DNA of 7,193 nucleotides from Alphaproteobacteria bacterium. GTDB lineage: Bacteria > Pseudomonadota > Alphaproteobacteria > ATCC43930 > CGMCC-115725. A program made the translations under genes and the position numbers. Position 1 is the first letter of the stretch. The number at the start of each line of letters is the position of its first letter. The stretch lies in assembly GCA_030039815.1 (NCBI GenBank), contig JASHUW010000645.1, forward strand, positions 1-7,193, read 5' to 3'. The notes beneath the pieces are model-generated. The model saw nothing but the letters and a program-made list of their open reading frames with translations. It did not search any database and had not been told where the DNA came from. This document shows, in pieces, positions 1-4,546 of this stretch.

Positions 1-16
1 ATGGCTCGGGCGCTCC
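1..16 (-). promoter_or_regulatory. Ribosome binding site and possible first bases of the gene after petA
   Basis: Read on the minus strand, the petA stop codon TAG runs directly into GGAG (16 down to 13). This is followed by ten bases and then AT at the very edge of the window. If the next base outside is G, this is the start codon of the following gene. In petABC operons that gene is petB, cytochrome b. The Shine-Dalgarno match is visible; the identity of the gene is inferred from operon convention only. Confidence 0.35.
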
Positions 17-567
17 TAACCGATCTTGACGGTGGTGTCGCTGGTGAACAGGTAGTCGGGCACCGCGAGATTGGCCGGCGCCGGACCTTTGCGGATGCGG
101 CCCGACGTGTCGTATTGCGAGCCGTGGCAGGGGCAGAACCAGCCGCCGAACTCGCCGCGCGTGTCGGTCGCCTTCTGCCCCAGCGGCACGCAGCCGAGAT
201 GGGTGCAGACGCCGACGACGATCAGCCACTCGGGCTTTTGCACCCGGTCGGAATCCTTTTGCGGGTCGCGCAGCGTCGAGATGTCGACCTCCTCCGCGGC
301 CTTGATCTCGGCGGGCGGGCGATGGTCGATGAACACCGGCTTGCCCTGCCAGGCGACGGTCAGCCGCTGGCCGAGCTGGATCGGCGACAGATCGACATCG
401 GTCGTCGATAGCGCGAGCGTGTCCTTCGCCGGGTTCAGCGTATCGATGAACGGCCAGATCGCGGTCGCGAGGCCGACCGCCCCGAGCGCCGACGCGGTCA
501 AGGTCAGGAAATCGCGTCGCGTCTCGCCGTCATGGCCATGAACCTGCGATTGCGCCACATCCGACAT
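16..567 (-). CDS. petA: Ubiquinol-cytochrome c reductase, Rieske iron-sulfur subunit
   Basis: This is the Rieske [2Fe-2S] subunit of the cytochrome bc1 complex. It passes electrons from ubiquinol to cytochrome c1 on the periplasmic face of the inner membrane. The product is 183 residues, a normal length. A twin-arginine motif TRRDFL (Arg17-Arg18) precedes one hydrophobic anchor (about 19-42), as expected for Tat-exported Rieske proteins. Cluster box I is CTHLGC (Cys121, His123, Cys126) and box II is CPCHGS (Cys145, Cys147, His148), so all four ligands and both disulfide cysteines are present. The GPAP proline loop follows at 161-164. I chose the ATG at 567 because AAGAGG lies six bases upstream and the Tat motif then sits near the N-terminus; the frame stays open to 726, but that extension is unlike the family. 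The gene is divergent from trmL and probably heads petABC. Confidence 0.95.
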   Translation of the reverse strand: MSDVAQSQVHGHDGETRRDFLTLTASALGAVGLATAIWPFIDTLNPAKDTLALSTTDVDLSPIQLGQRLTVAWQGKPVFIDHRPPAEIKAAEEVDISTLRDPQKDSDRVQKPEWLIVVGVCTHLGCVPLGQKATDTRGEFGGWFCPCHGSQYDTSGRIRKGPAPANLAVPDYLFTSDTTVKIG

Positions 568-642
568 GCGAAACCTCTTGAGGCAGCCGCCATCCCCCGG
601 CAGCCGGAGAAACCGCAAGCTACAGCGTTGAAGAAGCCGAAC

Positions 643-663
643 TATGCGACAGACTGCCGCATA
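643..663. promoter_or_regulatory. 21-bp dyad in the petA/trmL divergent region, candidate operator
   Basis: TATGCG-a-CAG-a-CTG-c-CGCATA is an inverted repeat centred on base 653, with nine of ten base pairs symmetric. It lies about 76 bases upstream of petA and 77 bases upstream of trmL, near the middle of the 173-bp divergent intergenic region. A dimeric transcription factor site is the simplest reading; an RNA hairpin in the petA leader is the alternative. I do not recognise it as the site of a named regulator. Confidence 0.45.
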
Positions 664-675
664 AATCGGCAAGGA

Positions 676-694
676 ACGCAATACTATACGCAAT
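676..694. repeat. Direct repeat ACGCAAT x2, 12-bp period, candidate tandem binding site
   Basis: ACGCAAT occurs at 676-682 and again at 688-694, so the copies lie about one helical turn apart. On the minus strand this reads ATTGCGT-ATAGT-ATTGCGT, with a TATAGT sequence resembling a -10 element across the junction. Such spacing is typical of response regulators that bind as head-to-tail dimers. No good -35 element is visible at the right distance, so the promoter role is uncertain. The rest of 568-740 shows no gene. Confidence 0.3.
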
Positions 695-740
695 CTCGCG
701 ATGTCGCTCGCGCGTTCTTTTTGCAACCCTCGGGCAATTC

Positions 741-1202
741 ATGTTGCGCCTCGCTCTCTACGAGCCGGACATTCCTCAGAATACCGGGGCGCTATTGCGT
801 CTGGCGGCGTGTTTCGGGGTCGGCGTCGATCTGATCGAGCCGCTCGGCTTTCTCTACGACGACCGACGTCTGCGCCGCGCGGCGCTCGATTATGCCGCAC
901 TCGCCGAGGTGACGCGGCATCGGTCCTGGGCCGCGTTCGTCGCGGCACGCCCGGCGGAATCGCGGCTGGTGCTGATGACCACGTCGGGCGGCGTGGCGCT
1001 CGACCGCTTCGCGTTTGCGCCGGCCGACACGATCCTCCTGGGCCGCGAGAGCGCCGGTGTGCCGGCGGAGGTTCATGCCGCCGCCGATGCACGCGTCGTC
1101 ATTCGCTTGCGCCGCGCGGCACGATCGCTCAACGTCGCGCAGGCCGGAGCGATCGCGCTCTACGAGGCGCTGCGCCAGACCGGCGGATTGCCACCCGGAT
1201 GA
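741..1202 (+). CDS. trmL: tRNA (cytidine(34)/uridine(34)-2'-O)-methyltransferase TrmL
   Basis: This is a SPOUT-class (SpoU family) enzyme. TrmL uses S-adenosylmethionine to methylate the ribose 2'-OH of the wobble base in leucine tRNAs. The product has 153 residues, close to E. coli TrmL, and starts with the family opening LYEPDIPQNTG. Motif 1 supplies Asn14 and Arg20. Motif 2 is GRESAGVP (101-108). Motif 3 is SLNVAQAGAIALYEA (129-143), which forms the trefoil-knot cofactor site; the usual NLSNA stretch is replaced here by NVAQA. The conserved GFxxDDxRLRRAxLDY segment is at 36-51. No clear Shine-Dalgarno precedes the ATG, but the start fits the family exactly. The stop overlaps an ATG of hemF in an ATGA arrangement, suggesting translational coupling. 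The trmL-hemF pair divergent from petA is an order I associate with alphaproteobacteria. Confidence 0.93.
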   Translation: MLRLALYEPDIPQNTGALLRLAACFGVGVDLIEPLGFLYDDRRLRRAALDYAALAEVTRHRSWAAFVAARPAESRLVLMTTSGGVALDRFAFAPADTILLGRESAGVPAEVHAAADARVVIRLRRAARSLNVAQAGAIALYEALRQTGGLPPG

Positions 1203-2046
1203 CCGGATCAATGACCGAAGCAGCCGATCGCCGCGAGGACGCCGCCGCTTGGTTCGCGGCGTTGCGCGACCGTATCTGCGCCGAGTTTGAGGCGATCGAG
1301 GACGAATTCGCCGGCGGCGCGAGCGCCCGCTTCCGGCGTTCGGACTGGCAGCGGCCCGGTGGCGGCGGCGGCACGATGGCGGTCATGAAGGGTCGCGTCT
1401 TCGAGAAGGTCGGGGTCAACGTCTCGGTCGTGCACGGCGAGTTCGCGCCGGAATTTCGCAAGGAGATTCCGGCGCCGAGGAAGACCCGCGCTTCTGGGCC
1501 GGCGGCATTTCGCTCGTCGCCCATCTGTGCTCGCCGCTGGTTCCGGCAGCGCACATGAACACGCGGCATATCGTGACGCGCAAGGCCTGGTTCGGCGGCG
1601 GCGCCGACCTGACGCCGATCTATCCCGACGAGCCGGCGGCCGCCGATTTTCATGCGGTGCTGCGCGGCGCCTGTGACGCCTACGCGCCCGGCGCCTACGC
1701 CGAGTACAAGAAATGGTGCGACGAGTATTTCTTCCTGCCGCACCGCAACGAGCCGCGCGGCGCCGGCGGCGTCTTCTTCGACTATCTCGACAGCGGCGAT
1801 GTCGACCGCGATTTCGCCTTTGTACGGTCGGTCGGCGAGGCGTTCCTCGCCGCCTATGCGCCGATCGTGCGGGCGCGCATGATGCTGCCGTGGACCGACG
1901 AGCAGCGCCGTCACCAGCTCGTCCGCCGCGGCCGGTACGTCGAGTTCAACCTGCTCTACGATCGCGGGACCCGGTTCGGGCTCAGGACCGGCGGCAATGT
2001 TGAAGCCATTTTGATGTCCCTGCCGCCGGAGGCGGCTTGGCCGTAA
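1199..2046 (+). pseudogene. hemF: Oxygen-dependent coproporphyrinogen III oxidase, frameshifted and C-terminally truncated
   Basis: HemF decarboxylates coproporphyrinogen III to protoporphyrinogen IX using O2 in haem synthesis. The first part (to about 1471) reads through QRPGGGGG and GRVFEKVGVNVSVVHGEF, ending EIP in frame 2. The family sequence then resumes in frame 1 at AEEDPRFW (1474) and runs to AAWP at 2043. One extra G near 1472 would join them. The downstream part keeps the four histidines that align with the E. coli metal-site residues (codons at 1522, 1552, 1651, 1741), KKWCDEYF and RRGRYVEFN. After MSLPPEAAWP the frame stops, about 24 residues short of E. coli HemF; no other frame beyond 2043 supplies the missing end. 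Reconstructed length is about 282 residues against 299. The start is ATG 1199 (overlapping the trmL stop) or ATG 1211; neither has a strong Shine-Dalgarno. An ATG at 1555 could start a fragment only. The frameshift may be a sequencing error, but the missing tail supports real decay. Confidence 0.88.
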
Positions 2047-2949
2047 TCAGACCTGCTGGATCGCCGATAGCAGCCACTGCCCGCCGCGCCGCCGGACGAA
2101 GGTCCACACTTCCTCCGATTCGGTGGGGATGCGCGGGTCGCCCGCAACGAGCGCGCCTGGCGCCGACGGCGCCGCGTCCAGCCGCACCGTGTAGTCGAGC
2201 GCCGTCCACCGCATATAGGCGGTGGCGTATTCAAGGTCGCTCTCTTCCCAGCTCTCGGTCAGCTCGGCCTTCACCAGCGTGACGTTGGCGACGCGGTTCT
2301 CGACGCCCTGGCTCGCGTTACGGGTCAGCTCCTGCGAGAAATAGCTCAGCATCTCGGGCGTCATCAGCTGCCGCATCTGCGCGAGGTCGCCGCGGCCCCA
2401 TGCTTCCTGGATCGCCGCGTGTAGCGACTGGAAGGCGTTGAGGTCGGCGTCGCTGACATAGATGTCGCGGCCGCGATAGCGTTGCGCCATTGGCGCCGCC
2501 GCGGCGCCGACCGAGCGCGGCATGCCCATCCCGCCGGTCGTCACCCCGAGCCCGCCCGACATCAACCGGAACAGGAAGCCGATCAGGAGGCCAATGATCA
2601 ACAGGCTGAACAGCCCGCCCAGCATGTGGCCGAAGAACCCGCCGCCGAACAGCATCGAGCCGAGGAAGCCGCCGAAAATCCCGGTGAGGAACGGGTGGCG
2701 CGAGAAAAAGCTGCCGCCGTAGCCCGAATTGTACCCGGTCGACGGGGTCTCCATCGTGCGGCTGAGCGGCGAGGCGCCGTTATTGTCAAAGCTGCGCAGG
2801 CCGCGGCTGCCAAAGCTCGACCCGCCGCCGCCAAAGCTCGAGCCGGCGCGGGCGTCGGCGAGGCTCGGCGTCAGCGCCAGCGTCAGGCTGAACAGCAGGG
2901 CCGCGATAAGGCGCCATCGGCCGCAGCGCTGCAGGGTTTGTCTCGTCAT
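2047..2949 (-). CDS. Tim44-like domain membrane protein
   Basis: This is a predicted exported or inner-membrane protein of 300 residues ending in a Tim44-like domain, an NTF2-type fold. In mitochondria this fold tethers the import motor to the membrane; the bacterial role is not settled. Residues 1-35 look like a signal peptide: a basic start, the hydrophobic run LIAALLFSLTLAL, and ARA before Gly36. A Gly/Ser/Phe-rich stretch (36-83) follows. Two glycine-rich hydrophobic segments lie at about 86-108 and 109-129. The Tim44-like domain covers about 162-300, including DLNAFQSLHAAIQEAW and the closing EEVWTFVRRRGGQWLLSAIQQV segment. I chose ATG 2949 because it places the signal peptide at the N-terminus; the open frame continues to 3093 without family-like sequence. 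The Shine-Dalgarno is weak. The stop abuts that of convergent hemF with no bases between. A heat-shock-type promoter lies upstream. Confidence 0.85.
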   Translation of the reverse strand: MTRQTLQRCGRWRLIAALLFSLTLALTPSLADARAGSSFGGGGSSFGSRGLRSFDNNGASPLSRTMETPSTGYNSGYGGSFFSRHPFLTGIFGGFLGSMLFGGGFFGHMLGGLFSLLIIGLLIGFLFRLMSGGLGVTTGGMGMPRSVGAAAAPMAQRYRGRDIYVSDADLNAFQSLHAAIQEAWGRGDLAQMRQLMTPEMLSYFSQELTRNASQGVENRVANVTLVKAELTESWEESDLEYATAYMRWTALDYTVRLDAAPSAPGALVAGDPRIPTESEEVWTFVRRRGGQWLLSAIQQV

Positions 2950-2985
2950 CGGCGTGTCCACTCGGGAGCCGCTATTGCGCGCCTC

Positions 2986-3012
2986 ATATGGGGTGCCGGA
3001 GGGCTTTGCAAC
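2986..3012 (-). promoter_or_regulatory. Candidate sigma-32 promoter of the Tim44-like gene
   Basis: On the minus strand, GTTGCAA (3012-3006) is followed after 12 bases by CCCCATAT (2993-2986). The latter matches the E. coli sigma-32 -10 consensus CCCCATNT at every position; the -35 is weaker against CTTGAAA. The same bases also give a mediocre sigma-70 reading: TTGCAA, 17 bases, TATGAG. A transcript would start near 2979, about 30 bases before the ATG. Consensus match only. Confidence 0.45.
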
Positions 3013-3066
3013 AGCATGGCGCAAATTCTCTCGCTCGCAGGTTGCTTCCGCCGCATGTCGCGCTCG

Positions 3067-3095
3067 CTTGATCGGCGCGGGCGGCGTCCCCAAAT
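3067..3095 (+). promoter_or_regulatory. Candidate sigma-32 (RpoH) heat-shock promoter of hsp20
   Basis: CTTGATC (3067-3073) is followed, after a 14-base spacer, by CCCCAAAT (3088-3095). This agrees with the sigma-32 pattern CTTGAAA and CCCCATNT, with one mismatch in the -10. Transcription would begin near 3101-3103, just ahead of two leader hairpins, giving a leader of about 60 nt. The position fits the downstream Hsp20 gene very well. Alphaproteobacterial RpoH sites often vary in the -10, so the match is judged against the E. coli form. Confidence 0.6.
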
Positions 3096-3104
3096 AAAGC
3101 GATG

Positions 3105-3160
3105 CCGTCGGGTGCCGATATCGGGTCCGACGGGGTTGTCTCGCTCAGTGAGGAGAAGCC
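3105..3160 (+). promoter_or_regulatory. ROSE-like RNA thermometer in the hsp20 leader
   Basis: Two hairpins abut each other. Hairpin 1 pairs CCGTCGG (3105-3111) with CCGACGG (3127-3133), extends by G-U and U-G pairs, then CCG/CGG around an AUAU loop. Hairpin 2 pairs 3134-3146 with 3150-3160: eleven base pairs, one of them G-U, interrupted by single bulged G residues at 3138 and 3143. The 3' arm contains the whole AGGAG Shine-Dalgarno (3151-3155), paired with UCGCU (3141-3145) with its central G bulged. ROSE elements controlling rhizobial small heat-shock genes carry exactly a UYGCU motif of this kind opposite the Shine-Dalgarno. Heating would melt the stem and allow translation. The pairing is seen in the sequence; function is inferred. 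This leader is short, with two hairpins rather than the longer multi-hairpin classic form. Confidence 0.75.
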
Positions 3161-3163
3161 GCC

Positions 3164-3637
3164 ATGGCACGGTTGTCCTTGTTCAATTCCCCGCTCCTGC
3201 TGGGGTTCGACCATTTCGAGCGGGCGCTCGACCGGGTCAGCAAGGTGTCGAGCGACGGATATCCGCCCTACAACATCGAGCAGATCGGCGACAATTCGCT
3301 GCGCATCACGCTCGCTGTCGCCGGCTTTGCGATGAGCGACCTGAAGCTCACGGTCGAGGACAACCAACTCGTCGTGCGCGGCAAGCAGACCGATGACGAC
3401 AACCGAATCTACCTGCACCGCGGCATCGCTGCCCGCCAGTTCCAGCGCTCTTTCGTGCTGGCCGAGGGCATCGAGGTGCGCGGCGCCTGGCTCGACAACG
3501 GCCTCTTGCACATCGATCTGACGCGGCCGCAGATCGAGACCCGGGTGCGCAACATCGAGATCACGGACGGCGCCGAGAAGGCCGACCCGGTCGAGTTGAC
3601 GCGAACCGCACCGACGCTGGTGCGTTCGTCGAAGTAG
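3164..3637 (+). CDS. Small heat-shock protein, Hsp20/IbpA family
   Basis: This is an ATP-independent cytoplasmic holdase of the alpha-crystallin family, 157 residues, which binds unfolding proteins for later rescue by DnaK and ClpB. The N-terminal arm (about 1-34) has the IbpA-type FDHFERALDRV. The alpha-crystallin domain spans about 36-125. It includes YNIEQIGDNSLRITLAVAGF, VRGKQ and HRGIAARQFQRSFVLAEG, and the closing A-x-x-x-NGLLHIDL block at 108-119. An IEI motif at 131-133 matches the C-terminal IxI anchor used in oligomer assembly. The tail beyond it (134-157) is longer than in E. coli IbpA. AGGAG lies eight bases before the ATG and is buried in a leader hairpin. A DUF1150 gene follows 93 bases later. 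The family is clear; a specific symbol (ibpA or hspX) is not. Confidence 0.93.
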   Translation: MARLSLFNSPLLLGFDHFERALDRVSKVSSDGYPPYNIEQIGDNSLRITLAVAGFAMSDLKLTVEDNQLVVRGKQTDDDNRIYLHRGIAARQFQRSFVLAEGIEVRGAWLDNGLLHIDLTRPQIETRVRNIEITDGAEKADPVELTRTAPTLVRSSK

Positions 3638-3686
3638 TTGGCGCGAAAATGGCATGTCCTCGCCAAGGGTCTTGGGGCGGGGACTT

Positions 3687-3727
3687 AACCGCCTGCCGGC
3701 CGGTGCGAAGCCAGGGCAGGGGAGGTT
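3687..3727 (+). promoter_or_regulatory. Hairpin next to the Shine-Dalgarno of the DUF1150 gene
   Basis: CCTGCC (3692-3697) pairs with GGCAGG (3715-3720), with GGC/GCC (3698-3700 with 3710-3712) stacking inside. Across a small internal loop, AACC (3687-3690) can pair with GGTT (3724-3727), which overlaps the GGAGG Shine-Dalgarno at 3721-3725. This could dampen translation of the DUF1150 gene or stabilise the upstream hsp20 message. Hand-paired; no energy was calculated. Confidence 0.3.
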
Positions 3728-3730
3728 GAG

Positions 3731-3946
3731 ATGCAGATAGCAGAAACATTGCGGCACATGACCACGAACGATCTGGCGATGCTCGGCATGCAGGACATCG
3801 CCTATGTGAAGCCGGTCGTCGTCGACGGCACCGCCGGCTACGCGATCCACGCCGCCGACGGTACGCAAATCGCGCTGACCGGCAATCGCGACATTGCCTT
3901 CGCGGTGGTGCGCCAGAACGAGCTCGAACCCGTCAGCGTGCACTAG
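3731..3946 (+). CDS. DUF1150 family small protein
   Basis: This is a 71-residue protein matching the DUF1150 family, small alphaproteobacterial proteins of unknown function. Recognisable parts are LAMLGMQDIAYVKPV near residues 15-29, the stretch GYAIHAADGTQIAL (36-49), and the end AFAVVRQNELEPVSVH. There is no signal peptide or membrane segment, so it is probably cytoplasmic. GGAGG lies five bases before the ATG. It sits 93 bases after hsp20 on the same strand, an arrangement I know from other alphaproteobacteria, so a shared heat-shock transcript is likely. No terminator with a U-run is seen between the two genes. The pairing suggests a role in stress or protein quality control, but nothing in the sequence shows a mechanism. 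Confidence 0.85.
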   Translation: MQIAETLRHMTTNDLAMLGMQDIAYVKPVVVDGTAGYAIHAADGTQIALTGNRDIAFAVVRQNELEPVSVH

Positions 3947-3950
3947 ACCG

Positions 3951-4037
3951 CCATTGCGAGGAGCACGCAGCGCGACGACGCAAGCTCCTCCCGGCGCGGA
4001 CCTTGCGGGAGATTTTTTCGCTCCGCTCGCGATGACG
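3951..4037. repeat. Palindromic REP/MITE-like intergenic element
   Basis: The gap between the DUF1150 gene and ptsN is nearly filled by one long imperfect palindrome. The outer arms are CATTGCGAG (3952-3960) and CTCGCGATG (4026-4034), complementary at all but one position, where a G-T pair remains. The inner arms are CTCCCG (3988-3993) and CGGGAG (4006-4011). The ends read CATTGCGAGGAGC and GCTCCGCTCGCGATGACG, resembling the GTCATTGCGAG-type dispersed palindromes common between genes in alphaproteobacteria. Copy number cannot be judged from one window. There is no coding potential. Confidence 0.6.
3988..4018 (+). terminator. Possible rho-independent terminator for hsp20-DUF1150
   Basis: CTCCCG (3988-3993), a 12-base loop and CGGGAG (4006-4011) form a hairpin. 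It is followed by A and six T residues (4013-4018), the layout of an intrinsic terminator on the plus strand. It lies 42 bases past the DUF1150 stop and inside the palindromic element, which may therefore double as terminator. The stem is only six pairs with a rather large loop. Confidence 0.45.
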
Positions 4038-4045
4038 AGGATGAG

Positions 4046-4528
4046 TTACCCCGTCGCGCCTTCGGTCAGCAGCGCGTAAAGCGCGTCGGCGCTGTTGGCG
4101 CCGCGCAGCTTCCCGCATGTTGCCTTGTCGCGCAGCAGACGCGAGATGCGCGCCAACGCCTTCAGGTGCTCGGCGCCGGCCTCGCTCGGCGCCAGCAGCA
4201 GGAACACGAGGTCGACCGGCTGGTCGTCGATCGCCTCGAACGGCACCGGCCGCTCGAGCCGCGCGAACATGCCGTAAAGCCGGGTGAGCTCGGGCAACCG
4301 GCAATGCGGGATTGCGACCCCGCTGCCGATGCCGGTGGTGCCCAGCCGCTCGCGCTCGGCGAGCGCGTCGTAGATGCGCTTGTCGGCGATGCCGGTCACC
4401 GTCGCCGCGCGGCGCGCCAATTCCTGTAACACCTGGCGCTTGGTCGGCGCGCGCAGCTGGGCGACGACGGCGCGCGGCGTCACCAAATCAGCCATGTCCA
4501 CGCTGGTCTGCTGGTCAACATCAGCCAT
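4046..4528 (-). CDS. ptsN: PTS IIA-like nitrogen-regulatory protein PtsN (EIIA-Ntr)
   Basis: This is the terminal phospho-acceptor of the nitrogen phosphotransferase relay (PtsP-PtsO-PtsN). It acts in the cytoplasm as a regulator, for example of potassium transport and nitrogen or stress responses, rather than in sugar uptake. The product is 160 residues of a single EIIA type-2 domain. The phosphorylated histidine is His75 in GIGSGVAIPHCRLPEL, a near-invariant family motif. PVDLVFLLLAP (104-114) and the AGAEHLKALARISRLL helix are also typical. I chose ATG 4528: TGGAG lies eight bases upstream, and the alternative Met12 also has family-like sequence after it. It follows rpoN by 18 bases, clearly in the same operon. 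The usual hpf (ribosome hibernation factor) gene between rpoN and ptsN is missing. Confidence 0.93.
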   Translation of the reverse strand: MADVDQQTSVDMADLVTPRAVVAQLRAPTKRQVLQELARRAATVTGIADKRIYDALAERERLGTTGIGSGVAIPHCRLPELTRLYGMFARLERPVPFEAIDDQPVDLVFLLLAPSEAGAEHLKALARISRLLRDKATCGKLRGANSADALYALLTEGATG

Positions 4529-4546
4529 GCCGCGGCTCCAATCGGC

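Noticed and set aside
568..726. A 53-codon in-frame extension upstream of petA
   Set aside because: It is open only by chance in GC-rich DNA. It would bury the Tat motif and lies upstream of a good AAGAGG site at the chosen ATG.
1466..1476. Programmed ribosomal frameshift in hemF
   Set aside because: There is no slippery heptamer, no stop codon placed at the shift and no obvious downstream pseudoknot. HemF is not known to use frameshifting, and the gene also lacks its C-terminus.
1129..1914. Long open frame antisense to hemF (261 codons)
   Set aside because: It is arginine- and alanine-rich with no recognisable domain, and spans both hemF fragments, as expected for the opposite strand of GC-rich coding DNA.
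2482..3396. 304-codon open frame on the plus strand across the Tim44-like gene and the hsp20 start
   Set aside because: Its composition is low-complexity Ala/Arg/Glu. It runs antisense to a clear signal-peptide protein, through a promoter region, and into hsp20 in the wrong frame.
3638..3666. TTGGCG/CGCCAA inverted repeat as an hsp20 terminator
   Set aside because: The six-pair stem has a 17-base loop and no U-run follows, so an intrinsic terminator is not supported.
2984..3943. 319-codon open frame antisense to hsp20 and the DUF1150 gene
   Set aside because: Both genes on the other strand have family matches and Shine-Dalgarno sites; this frame shows no domain.
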